From: Phoronis australis
Lineage: Eukaryota; Phoronida; Phoronidae
Direction of reading: 5' to 3'
Assembly (NCBI GenBank): GCA_002633005.1
Contig: NMRA01000540.1
Coordinates: forward strand, 144,119 to 208,118
Length of the DNA: 64,000 nt
The notes beneath the pieces were generated by a model. The model saw only the letters and a list, made by a program, of their open reading frames with translations, was not told where the DNA came from and searched no databases. Shown here piece after piece: positions 12,201 through 26,555 of the stretch (the first letter of the stretch is position 1; the number at the start of each line of letters is the position of its first letter). Both the position numbers and the translations under genes were made by a program.

Positions 12201-15200
12201 TAAATCTCAACTGAGCAAAACTGCGAAGTCCCTGAGAATATACATGTAACTGCTTGCTACTGAGATAATTTCCGTAAATAATTTCTAGACTATCAACACG
12301 CTCACAATTACTCGGCTAAGCATTCTTTCAGCCAATAAGAAGTGGGAACGTTCAGCGAGAGATAACGTAAAGATCTGTTACCAGCAGTTACCACTGTTTG
12401 GATTGAAGCGAACCAATTGACACTCCGAAATATGATTTCACTGTGCAAACTTGCTCAGAGTTCATTAACTAACCCATCCAATGAAAGCCTTTCAAGCACA
12501 GGGAAGTAGTCGACCAACCACTCTGGGAAGACTCCTAACATATTGTTGGAAATCTTGAGCTGTTGTAGCGATAGGGAGACATTGCTTGGAGTAGCGTGGA
12601 CATCGTCAATCTGAACAAAGTGAGAACACCGATCAGCATTTAAAGCCTAACTTCAATGAAATTTTATTATTTTACATGGCTAACCAGAGAGTCCTAGCAA
12701 AGCCTTTAGTAAAATATTAAGAAAACGCGAGTTCAATCATGCAAATGTAAGCTGGTCAAATAATAGGTGAAGCTGCCTTTTCAAGCCATGTTGCAGCACC
12801 TCAAGATCCCAGCACAAACAATAAAAGGGCGATAACTGTCGCCTTAAATGGAGGTCTGAATAGAATACCATTGTGTGTGGGTGTTATTTGCAGCTGTTTG
12901 AATAAAAGACTATTCTCGCAGTGATGTAGACAAAGGCAAGCCAATACACCTAACAGTTAATTACATTTGGCAATTTATGGCACCAGTGGGCTCAGAGCGA
13001 TGCTCTTAACATACTGTAGGAACCACGTTTACAAGTGTTGCCATTCAAGATAGGCTTTAACTTAAACATGAAACATGTCGTGTCAATTGATGCCATGTGA
13101 AACACATTCTGTGATGTCACTGATGTTTTGGTGACCAAACTGTTGTGAACTTTTGTGAAAGGTTAGTCATGAAATTGAAGTAAAATACCAGCAGGAAAGA
13201 CTCAGGATCACCATGAAGGTCAAAACATTAAAAAATTATGACACAATGAATTCCAGAAGAACATTTAAATACTTTTACCAAGAACTCTATAACTACGAAA
13301 AAATAACGCAACATATAATTATGTTTCAAGGTAGAAAGTTTATGCTGGATCAGTGATTGATACAATTTAGTCAATTAGATATCATTACTTCACTGTGTAC
13401 CTTGTTATCAGAGATATCTAGTTCCACAAGTTTCTTGCAGAACGTGAATACTTCAGACGGGATCTTCTCCATGTTGTTATGGTGTAGGTATAAGTACTTC
13501 AAGTTGGGCATGGACTGAAAACAAAAAAGTTGACTTGATTTTTAACATTTGATGACCTTGAAACCTTCCTTCAACAAATTTCTGTTAATAGGAGACTTCC
13601 AGGAAGCATGGCGGGCTGATCTCAGGGGACTGGTAACTCACAGCACGACCTAGCTCTACAAGGAGTAGCTTTGTCTTCACAGCGGGTGGCATAGGAGAAC
13701 AGTTCGACTTCATGAAAAGACCCTTTTACAGCGTATGTGGATAGATGTGATGTGTTATAAACAACACCACTGTTATAAAGTGCCTACCCATCCCCTAGAG
13801 GTCACTAGCATCCGTTACGACGTGATTCAGCTGCTAAGTTCCTAATATTTGAATGATTCCCATTCTAGGTGTACCCAGCTAGTTCTAGCAGTGCTTTAGC
13901 AATACACGAAAACACAAATCGACAATGCATGCTTCGCAATTTAAAGCGCCATATTTTGCCCTGTTTAGCCGCCTCAAAAACAAAAATCGAATTAGGCCTT
14001 TTAACCTTGTCAAATTGGTCTCACAATATTCCTCATCTTGACAAGATTCCATTTTCGTTGTCAATGCAAGTCACAGGCAATGCATGTGTGCTTCAATTTC
14101 GAGTTTGCAATTTTAAAGTTGACCAACCTCAATAAACACGGGTTTTCTTGAATCACTGATCCAGTAATTTTGCTGGTAACACATTGCAACACGGAGCATT
14201 GAAATGCGCCACAAATGCATCGCAAATGGTGTGTTTCTAGGGACGTTTATTTGTATCACAAGAAGGGCCACTAGACGGTGCAAATGTTGAATCCATCCGA
14301 AAACAACAGCATGCCTTTAACAGAAACCATTACAGAATTTCATAAAAACCCGTCAACAAATTTCAGGGAAATAGAGGAAAACTAATGCTAATAGGGGGCA
14401 CACTGGGTCGGATAGGTCTGAAATTCGTCATCTTCCATTGTCAGTTTCATGAGAACACATCTGTCAAATCTCATCAAGATCCTGTGAGGGTTTAGGATAT
14501 ACAGCTGCAAACACCGGACGCCCAAACACAGATGACGACAATATGCAAACATATAAATATGTGGGCACATCAGAGAAATAATTTAGGGAAAAATGAAATT
14601 GCCACAAGCGGCCTAAGTGTTTGTTGAATTTGTCTGAAAGTCATTGTCAACTTCATATACACTTGCTAAATTTAATACAGGGGTTTAGGAGGTAAAGCCA
14701 TGGAAACAAAAACCTAAACAGCCACTATGAGGCGCCACAGTAGTCGAAGTCATCAGAAAATCATTGACAGCTGTCCTCTTCATAGTACTAACAACATAAA
14801 TGCGCAATCATCCTTAGAGTGGTTTGGTTGATACAGGAGCGGATACCAAAACATAGACTCAAAAACAATATAAATGGCCACTAGATAGCACAAAATACCT
14901 TGAATCCATCTGAAAACAAGAGGATAGCGTCATCTTACAAATAGATGTCTATATGTTAAATTTTATGAAAATTCGTTGATGACCTTTGAAGATACAGGCT
15001 GATAAACATAAAAAACTAATATTGCCACTAGGGGGCACCTGGGTAGTCGGATCTGTCTGAAAGTTCGCTCATGCTGTCCCATTCATGAAAGGAACACAAT
15101 GTTCATTACATCAAAGGGTTTTGAAGACAGAGCAGCGAACACCTGACAGACGCCGGACGGACGCCGGATGAAAGCCAGATGGACGCCAGACAGACAGGGG

Positions 15201-18200
15201 TGACGACAGAATGTGTCCACATACAGATATGTGAGTGCATAATAAGGAATTTTCAGAAGAATTTTACAAGTCAGAGTAAAAGGCCTCATTCAATCTTCAC
15301 TTTAAACCACCTATAGAGCATAAATAGCAGCATTAATACATAATTATGTGAACATTTCATTTATTGTATGTCCTTTAATTGTCAAAAAATGTCAAGCTGA
15401 GAAGTTAATTCTACTATGCATTCCCGCAGGGCATTACATCTTCCTTGAATGAAAATAAGTTGAATACAGAGACTTAAAATGCTTTCTAAAGGTCCCATTA
15501 GCACTACCAAGTCTACTGGAAAATGATAAATACCTTCAACAGTGCATCTGGAAAGTAGTACAGACTGTTGTGACTTAGATCTAAGTTCTCCAACACACAG
15601 AACCCAAGGAGCAGAGTTGGACCGCCATTCAAAATGTCTGTCAAACTGGAGATCCCATTGGCCGACAGATCAAGGACCCGAACGATACCTTTCTCTTCAG
15701 TTTCAAAAAGATCAGTCCACGACTTGGTTCTCTCTGTTTGTGAATGCACAAAAGAATCACATTGCCTGGATAAATGTACATCAAAATGCACGCCACCTAG
15801 AGACCATCCAGTGACCTAATGCCTTAAACTGTTATAAACTGATGTATGTAAGTGTAGTGAACCACGTGAGATACTGTTCAACAGCTAAGAAACAAAGTGA
15901 AACTCAAAGGAAAGCCATGGCCACAGGAATAATCTGATGAAACAAAATACCAAGTGATACACAAAAAACTAACAAATTTATTAAAACAAAAAATAGGAAT
16001 TCATCTGTGTTTTTCTACATCCACTAGACAGCAGATTTGACTGAAAAAGTGCAACTTGACGTGTACTTGTCAAAATAACGTACTCTGAGGAATAGGTGAG
16101 CTTGTCCGTGGGTTGGGCTCAAAACTGGTAAACTGGCCAGATAGACGTCTTGGCCTCAGCTTGACTGGACTGAAGACCTCACTCACGGAATCTACACAAT
16201 CACAGAATGGGGGAAGTTATACAATGCAACCTGTAGTAAAATGTAGTCTTCAAGGTATGAAATACACACAGTAATTAAATTAGGTGGCGGAATTTTTTTT
16301 TGAGTTTCTTGCCTAACTTCTCAAGAAAATTTACAACTCAAACTTTTGTTTCATTTTAGCACATTTTGAATTATACACACGCCTACCATAAAATATTTTG
16401 AGTATTTTCAGAAAGTGTAAGTATCAGAAATGAAAAAACGTTTGACACAAATCATTTGTATTCAAAGTTGGAGAAACAAGACAGTACATTGCCTATAATT
16501 TTAAAAAATGGGCCAAATAATTTTTAAGAACTTTTTAAAGGAAAGCAAAATGGAACTAGATCACTAGTACACACATAAACAGTGAGTGAAAGAATGCAAC
16601 ATTCAAAAGATGGATCAATTTTCAAACTTCTTTTTCTCAACTTTGAAGCAATTCTTGTACATCTTGTCATTTTGGAAAATGTCCCCAAAGTCTCTACATG
16701 AGCACTCCTTCAGACAGATCTGCATAATAATGCCCACCCACCTATACTTGTCTCGCTGACATCACCCTCCGATAGGGAGATCTCCCTGTCAATATTGAAG
16801 ACGGGTAGTGACAGATGTCTGCCAAGGCGGGGATTACTGCGTGTGGAGTTGGCAGGACTTTGAAGCTATAATCAAAAGGAGTTTTGTCAAGTTACCTAGT
16901 AATTTCACCTACCCAAACATTTCAATCAAAAGTTACTAAAATTCCAAAAGTAATTCGAGCTTAGAATTAAACGTAGTCATCCACAAGGGTTGTCAACCTT
17001 AATAAAAATGAAAAAAGATATATTAGGTACCTTAGTGAAAACACCATTATGCAGGTCGGGATAAATGCATCTGTTTAATTCTTATTTGTTAATATGTGAC
17101 GTACCATACTTAAGGTGTCAGGGCTTGAGACCCTCTGTAACCGACGGCGTCCCCATGGTGATGCTACAAAACAAAGACAACAAATGAAAAACACACAGAT
17201 GTGACAGCTCTGTAAGTCACCCAATGTAAACAATGAACTCAAACAAAAACTGAAAATCATTGGTTGAAACTTCTGCTGTTCCGAATCAATCAGGCTTGAT
17301 ACTGTCTCACAAACAATAATTTCTAATGAGATCACAGTGACCAATGGCATACCAGTTTATGTCTCACCCCACCCAAGGCAGTAAGCAGTGATTATGACAC
17401 GTATGAGATTAAATGATTTTAAGAAATAACGGTGCTGTACGTGCCTTAAAGTAACCCACGGTATTTTTTCTGTGAATTAACAATAACGGGATTTTTCCCA
17501 TTGGTGCTCTCAAGAGCAATGAGAGCACGAAAGTAACTTCTGATTGATCCCGACTCAAACTTGGGAGACAGAAATTCAAATACTACATTGTGGTTCATTG
17601 TAAATTTAAAACCAGAGGAACAGAGGAGTAAATTCCACTCGCATTGTTTGATTTAGTTTAAGTTCACTAATTTGATTAATTTAGCTTTTTGACATCGCTT
17701 TATCAGCCACAGCCACTGGCATTGTTGCTGATATTACTTAGCAGTGGAAAATGTGTGCAACACGATGTCCTTGTTCATCCATTTATGTTTTCTAAGAGTT
17801 CGCCTTTTTCGTTAAGCATTTGTACATCCCACAGCAAAGCAGTGGAAATTTGCTGGCATTATAGTAGCAAGTCGTAAAAACACTCAGTCTGTTTGTTGAA
17901 TCCTCCCATCTGCAATACATGGGATTTGAAGATGGTGTTGAACGCCTGTCCACCAACAACGTGATTGCCATCTAGCTGATTAGCGAACTTCAGTATGGAG
18001 AGGCTATTTCGAAAGCCAGCAATTAAGCCTTCCAAAGCAAAGAGAAGACACACAGCATATTCAAGCTTTCACCCAACAGTCTGTTCACCTGCAGATGGAG
18101 ATCTGATAGTATTCTCCGGCACTAGCTTCAGCCTGGGATCCAGAGGACTACAGGGGACATCACTTCCGGACAAGCTGGTCAAGCGATGCTCCTCGAGATC

Positions 18201-21200
18201 AGCAGGGCACGAGGCAAACTGTCGCATCGGCGATTGAAAAACTGCACAATTAAATGGAAAATCCATAAATATAATCATGCTTTATAATAAAATAGATAAA
18301 ATCTGTGTCCATATTGAGATGACCAACATATCACATGATTCTCTTCTGAGAGCCAAAAATCAACAAGCTAATGTTTCATAACACAAAATAGACATGACAC
18401 AATTTAAGAGACTTGAAGGACAACAATCTGGATAGTCATGCTATTCTCAACATGAAGTTGGCCAAAAGCCAAAAATACAACCAGCTGGCTAATCGGATGA
18501 CCATCAAGATGAAATTTTCATTTAGAGATTTCTAAAACATCAAACTCTAAAGTCAGTCCAATTTGGACATCTGTCTACTAGGTTCATTCTTACATATTAA
18601 CCATATCTAACAACCATAATTAATTTGTTCATTTGAGTATAACAGGATGAATGGCCGCAAACTTGTTTAGTAAATGTAGCAAGAAATGCCAGAAACTTAA
18701 AATGAAGCCACTCACACGGGGGTTGCCGGCGCCCTCTGTCAGACAAACTCCGCTGGAACTGCTCAGTTATGGCAGTGGATCTTCTCTTTGGACTGAGTAT
18801 TTTCTTGAATCCAGACCGTGTGGTAGACACAAGGCCTTGAATCAACTTACGACGCCCAGCTTTAGTTGAGAGTGTCTCAAGGCTGTTCTCAACTAGAAAA
18901 CCTGAAGGTGATCTTTTCCATTAGGGATATACTCAACTAGTCCCATAATGGGTCAAATGCATTATGACTACAGTAACAACGGATAAATCTCACTAATTCA
19001 AAACACAATATGGCTGACAAGTGAAGTTCGTTAACAAATTTCAGAGAAAAAATATTAATATGTTAGCCACAAATCAATGTTTCACTATGTTCATCAACTT
19101 CTGTACAATAGGAAATACTTTGAAGAGCTGTAGTCATCCAAAATGAGGTCAGAAGAGCTTGAAAACAAAAATGTCCACTACGTGGTGCAAAGTACCTCGA
19201 ATCCATCTGAAAACGGGAGGGTGGCATCATCTCACTAAAAGATGCCTAACTGCCAATTTTTATAAAAATCCGTTGAGGACTTCTGAAGATACAGAGGTAA
19301 GCGTAAAAAACTAAAATTGCTACCACGGGGCACACCGGTAGTCGGAGAGGTCCAAAATTTGTTGTCGTCCGTCGCCAGCTTCATAGGAACACAGCTGCCA
19401 CATCTCATCAAGATCCTAGTTGTGAGGGGTTTAGGAGATATATATAAATATGTGGGCGCATAATAAAAGCAGATACTTTGAGAAACACGAACCATGACTG
19501 GGGATGTTGAAGAACATCTGATCTGCATTCAATTCACATTCATACCATTTTGGCTACACAAACTATAACACTGTGTCAACTGCAGTTTATTCAGTGTATT
19601 AAGTTAACAGATTTTTGGTGTTCAAACAACAACAGGTTTATTTTCTGTCTTGGAAGAGTATATTGCCACAAATGGGCAGCCTTTATCACTACCATCTTGT
19701 GTTCCCTAATCCCCAGACAGAGAAGTTGGTCATGAAAGCCCAGCCACTTTGCAATACCAGTAGGCAAGGAGCATAGTTGGGCAGCGCCATCTATTGCATA
19801 TTGTCCTAGTCACGTTCACAAAGAAAACCTGTGCCACAACTGAACATGGCCACTCACTAGCTTGTAGATCCTGAAGGTCAGCGCTATAGTTGAACCTCAT
19901 GGGCGTCTTACAGGGCTCCCTTTCGTAGAGCAACAAGTCTCGTTTCTGATGTTTCTCTCCTGTACACTTAACAAACCTGGCAATCTGCTTCCCACTTTCC
20001 GATACTGCGAAATAGAAAAATTGAAATCTGCCGTGTTGATCATACTTCGCAGCTTAGCATCTAATTATTTAAAGAATAACAAACCCGGTTTTGGCTTATT
20101 CACAGATATTAAAAACAACTTCCTCATCCACTTCTCTGAAACAAAATAATGCTCTGTAAGTCTTAACAGTAGAATTTGGAATCTTCTTTCGAAGTCTGCT
20201 AAACGTGCAAGTGGTACACATGAAAGACAACCCACCAAGAATTATAATCCAATCTGTTACACAAAGAGTGTGAGTTTTTAGTCGAGTCCTGCTTTTATCA
20301 TTCAATTTTGATACCAGAGATGCATTTATTTAGCACAGGACAAAATGAGGATTAGTTGAAATCTTCAAAACAGGATTTAGCATAAGTGGCATTTCCTTGT
20401 TATTCACCACCTATGTCTCAAATTGTTGACTAGCAAACAACTTAGTCATACAAAACACGTCTCGACCTTTTCTGTAACATTGTGATAGGAAATGACTCTA
20501 CATTAATAACAACTGGTCATTAATTTATTTGTTTTGAACGCAAGGCAAGGAGTTTGTTAATCTGAATTTATTCCAGACACTATTTTGCACTATCAACTCA
20601 TTTCGCATACCAAAAATTATTTAAAAAAAATATTTTGTCCTTCGTAGTTACAGTGAATTGCCCTATGTCATGATCTCAATAAGATGAACAATTTCCAATA
20701 TAAACTGAACAACATCCAAATTTGATGCACAAAGCTTTAACTAAATATTTTTAACAAGCTTTTAGACTAGAGCTCGTTTCAACTATGCTAATTTTTGACA
20801 AAAACTTGACCAGTGTTGCCAAAAGTATCCGGACAAAATGACACGGAATTCCGTCATGAGGGCGGATGTCGAATTCATTGTCAGAGTTGTCTCCCCTGAT
20901 ATTCTCGTCTTGCCAATCCACTGATTTTATAAATAAACTAGCAGTTGCTGAACGGATAACCGTCACATTTAACTCGCATTTCATTGCGACAACGGTTTCA
21001 GTTACTGTGGCGGTCAAGTAAGTTTTCCAAGCTTACCAGAGTCTGACAGAATGAGTTCTGAAGACGTCTCTCTGGTCTACTTTGCAAAACTTCCATTTGC
21101 AAAAAAGAAATGCCCTTGTTAATAAAAATTAAAAGAACTTAAGGTAATTAATCGCATGCCTATTAATAGATTGATCGGTCTTGTAGCTACATTTGTCAAA

Positions 21201-24200
21201 AGTACGACCAGTGCCTTTCCAACCTGTGATCACGCTTTAGCAAAGCCACAAGTAAATTGTCAAGACATCCAGTACAAGCCAAAAGTATCCGGACAAAATG
21301 ACACGGAATTCCGTCATTGTCAGAGTAGTCTCCCCTGATGACCGAGAATGAAGGGAAAGTTAGTAAGGTTAAGACATTTTGTAATAAAAATTTTGCCGCC
21401 CTAATAGTTATTACCAGTCATTTTTGTTGTTAATAGAATTATGTAGCAATCACGACGGAAATCGGTAGTTTGTCTGATTATTTAAATTAATTTTTGTGTT
21501 TTGAACTGTACAATGCTAATTTTGACTTAGGAAACAAAAAAAAACACCCACTTATATTCAAAATGCGCCCCTCATATAAGACTTTTAAAAGCAACATGAG
21601 GAAAGAACTCAAGGTAAAACCTGGCTTACCAATACATAAGTGCTCAAGTAACATCAGCTGTGTCAATTAAGTGACTGTCCCCGCCTACCTGTCTGCCTAC
21701 TGGTCACATTTTCTCCAAGAAAGGAAGGAACCAGCCATTCAGGTTGAATGTTACCAAGGCCAAACCCACTCCAGACAATAGTGCCAGCTGAAAGAAAGAC
21801 ATGAATTACAATTATTTGTCTGGCAAATTGTGATGGGTAATTTTCTTTCCTTATGAGAAAATATTCAATGAATTTTGACAAAAGTAATAGTTCAAATTCT
21901 ATCAAAATTGACAAGGATTAAGAGACATAGATGCAAGTGAGTAGTGACTGTTTAGACCCAGAAAGCAGACTCAGAATTGGTAAAATTATAACTAGAGGGT
22001 AAAGCCCAAATCAAGTGAAAACATTTTCCCTGCTCTTGGCTAGACGAAAAATAAAAGGAAACTGTTACCCTGGTTTGATCATGCCATCCCAGTCATTGCT
22101 TGCAAAACTTAACATAACGCTGAGTTGTAGTTGACCCTATAGAACCTCACCCAAATCATAACTAAGGCACAATCATGACTCAGATCTTACCATCCTTATC
22201 ACGAGTGTCACGCCCAAGTTCCTTCAACAGAATGCCAACAATAGAGTCACTCTGTTGTTTGAGGCTCATCTGCAAGGCGGTGTTAATGTCTGTAACACCC
22301 TGGAGAAACGTTAAAAACTGCATTAACCAATAACAGAAACTTTAAACCCTAGAAAAATTCCATATCTGGCTAATTTCGCAGCATCATATCTCAGAAATGG
22401 CTGATCAGGTTCAAATAAAACTTTCAGATCCTATGCTTTATGCAATGGTCTCTATAATGAGACTAAGAATTATTTTTAAATGTTCCATTTTTATATGAGG
22501 AACTATCAAAAATAGCTACAAAAAGAAAACTAAAAATTGCATAAAGCACGACGGCGACGGCGTGAAATGATTAATTAAAAAACTGTTATATTAAGCGAAA
22601 TTGATATTTCATCTTGAGCATCAAATAAAATTGGTAAATGTGATTGTTTTGCTATCAGTGTATCTTTAAATATTTTTGGTTGACATGACACGCTGGTGCT
22701 ACGAACATTCAAACGTCACACTCATGTTTGTGGAGCTCAGAAACTTTCAGTAGAAATCGGTTTTCTACTAATTTGTCGTTTGAGGAATATTACTTTCACA
22801 TTCGTAATACGCAGGGCTATTAAGGAAGGTTTGATGATGCTGGCAATGTAAGTCATTAGTCAAATCATTGTTGTCGCAAAATGTGAAATTTGATTATTTT
22901 TGAAATTAATGTAATTGCGAATTCACGTAAACCCTTTAAATCCTAACAAGAGTTTAGTAAATAACAAAATCTTCTCAAAAATTGGCAAAATGTGAGAGAG
23001 AAAAGTTCAAATTCAGGAATCTAATGTTCACTCTCTACCTCTACTGTCTTTATCACAGGTGATCAGTTGGACGTCCAGTTTTGTGAAAATTGACTATTGT
23101 GTTAAAGAAAACTGCCAGATTTTCCCCAATTTTGACTATAAACTTTCCTCTCAACCTTTGCAATTAGCTTTGACGAAATTCAACACTTCCTTGCCATCAG
23201 TACAGCTATGCTTCATTTCATTCTTGAAGAAAGACAAAAATGACGACAATAAAATGAAAAGACTTTGCATTAGAATGCTTCAACAATTTGTCAATTTTTG
23301 TTTACTTATATAATATTATTTAATACCTGCTTCAGCAGCATCTTTGTCATGAGAACATCTTCACTTTTACAAGCATAACAGAGAGGTGTTTCTTGTCCTT
23401 GCCCTACATTCACATCTGCCCCAAGCTCCAGCAAGCATTCAACACCCTGGAAATTGACCAATGGAGAACTAAGTAAATGCACCAATCAAATGTATATGTC
23501 ACTCATATCACAAGTACCATGCCAATCCAACAATGAAAGCCCGCCCATTTCTTAGAGGGGTTGGTCTGTCATGCTTTTGAGTGACGTAGTAATTAGTTTC
23601 AAAGGTAAAGACATGCCATGCACTCTCAATGAATTCAGCAACACACAGTGTGACTAACTGTTATGGAAGCATAATTAACATTCTCCAACAGCTATAATAG
23701 CAATTTAAACACAACTTCCATTTTGTGAAAGTGTTGTACAACGGCAATTCTTTTGAGGCATGCATAGATAAACATGGCCTGTATAGGTCTTGAAGCAGGG
23801 GAGCTGGATATCCACTAGGTGGCGCTAATGAATAAAGATATTTCTTCCTGACATTTGAGTAGATTGAGAACAGAAAACAGACAATCAGCGTGGAAGTGTT
23901 CGTGTGATACCGGACAGACATCATTTCCTTGAACACAGGACACTCCTATAGGAAGACGGCATGCTTCCACTGCAACATCTAATAAATTCAAGTTCACCAT
24001 TCACTGTTAATTAATTTCTTTTGCTTGGAGGTTGTTACTCACAGCTATCATTCCTTTTGAACATGCGGAGAGAAGCATGGCTGACTTATAGTTCCTCATG
24101 CAGGCAAGTACATACAGAGCCTCACTAGCTAACTCAAACACATCTGGAATACATGCAGACACAGGATGTTTGGATGACGTCTAACAACTGATGCTAAACC

Positions 24201-26485
24201 TGATGTGTAGATTAAGTGCTAGATTAAGGTTTCGCGTGCCCCCCCCCCCAGTTAATCTTTGAAAACACTGAGGCCCCTAGTCTAAAACCTATTTTGCCAG
24301 AAGACAGTAGAGAGTGCCTTAAAAGGAATACAGGGCAATAATTTTTACGAGGCCCTTACAAAATGACTGCGCTATATGCATTGGAAATGACAGGGTAGCA
24401 GATGAGGGCATGAGGCAGGTGTAGAATAAGACCTGCTTAGTTCTACATATTGATTGGCTCTAACCCACGTGAACTTTCGCATGTAGCATATTAAGAGGTT
24501 GGATTTACTGGGACTGGAGATACACTAGGCACTGATTAAAAATATATTTTTATGCTAATAATTCCTTCAATGCATTAAAGCTTCGTGCTATCATTACACA
24601 AGACATGCTCATTAACTGAACGTGTTAAAATATCGCCAATTATCTCAAGCAACAGTGAACACATAAAAGACAGTTGCATCAGAACCACCTGATACCTCGG
24701 CGAAACATGTTCAATAAGGACAAAGGCCGGGGTTAATATGCTGGTGAAATAAACACAAGGACAGATGGCACAGTAACACGAGTTCCCCTAAATACCTGTC
24801 AGTGACTGGTTGACCCTAAATACTTGACTGGTTGACTTTACATACATGACTGGTTGACCCTACATACCAGACTGGTCGCCATATTGGAAAGTTTAACGCA
24901 ATGTTTCATTTAGGGTTGCTGGACTCCCCTTGTATACCAGATGAGACAGTACACTTGTCAGTGATGGTCAACAGATCTGGACCAGGGTCAAATCACTGGA
25001 CTCAAAATAGAAAACAGTCTGCTTAATATATACCTGACTGGTTTCCATACTTCTCAATTGCAGTGAACAAATGTTCTGGGGCACCTTTGTCCACAAACTG
25101 AACAGTGATGTCCACACAATGTTCACACCAGACTTGAATGCACACACAACCCTGAAAAACACAACAGTCGGGAGTGCACGGCTGGACTTGGTGACCTGCA
25201 GCACGTCAATGCGATCTCAGGTTTTGTTTTGCGACCTGGTAAAAATCTCAGGTCTCCACGCCACATCTGAGCACGCGCTCAAAACACAACAGGAGGTATA
25301 GAGACGGAAGTCGGAATCATTCTTCAAAAATAGATTAATCATCTATCTGCCTTCAGTTGGGAAGCAAACCTGTGAGCAAGAGTGTTGAAATAGGGAAAAA
25401 TTGAGAACACCGGCCGGCATTCCGAGAGTTCACTTGCTTCACTTCTTGCCAGGGAGGTTTAACTACCTCAGTTCACATTTTGGAGATGTGGAAATTCTGC
25501 AATGTCGCATGTGACATGTTGATGTCATGTCAAGAGTCGAGCCCACGAGTGTAACCAGTGATCGTAATAAGCAACGAACAGAAGCACGTTACTGAACAGC
25601 AGTTGGTAAAAAAGCTGATTGTCTAAATAAGGCCAAAGAAGTAAAACAAAGTTTCAACTTTTTTAATACTTCACCTGCTTGACCATCTGGACACATTTAA
25701 ACACAATGAGGTAAAAGGTCACGAGGTAAAAGGTCACGTCTCCAGGAGGCCACCACAACTTCAGATTTAAACCAATTTGGGAAAGATAGTATTAATAAGT
25801 GAATGAATGTTTTGGCTCATCCACATGTTATTCAAACAACGGGGATCATTGTTATCAAGGAGACTAATACCAAAACTAACACTGATGGTGACAAGTAGAC
25901 TGTCTTATGAGAAGGTCGCAACACAATTTTTTAGTAAGAAAAATCCGGGTTTTAGTCTAGTATGAACATAGGATCTGCGCCACACATTGGAGGAAAGGCT
26001 TGATCCATCAGTCAGACAAAGCACACTAACCTCAGCCTGTATACTTGACAAGTCCAAGAAGCCAGTAATGGCCGCCATGATGGCTTCAACAACACTGACC
26101 AACTCTGGCTGACTGGCACTGTAGTCTTTATTGGCAAGAAGTTGTAGTAAGATAAGACCCTTCTTTTGTACCACTAAAATGGAGAAGGGTTAAAGTAGTG
26201 ACAAATCCAGAGATATGAGGTCTGTTTGATGAAAGTGACTTAAGACTTGAGACAGACAATTCAAACACAGATGTCAAAAATGTTGGAAATAAAAGAACGA
26301 CTTATCATGTTTTGAAGAGAGTCCAAAAAATTTCGTAATGTGGAGGACAAGAAGTGTACCAAAACTGACGTTAGGCAAGTTTTAAAAAAGGACAATGGCA
26401 AGAAGAAAATCTGCAATATATATGGTATATATGGTATATATATGGTATATATGGTGTACATGGTGTATATATGGTGTATATATGG

Positions 26486-26555
<70 letters not shown>

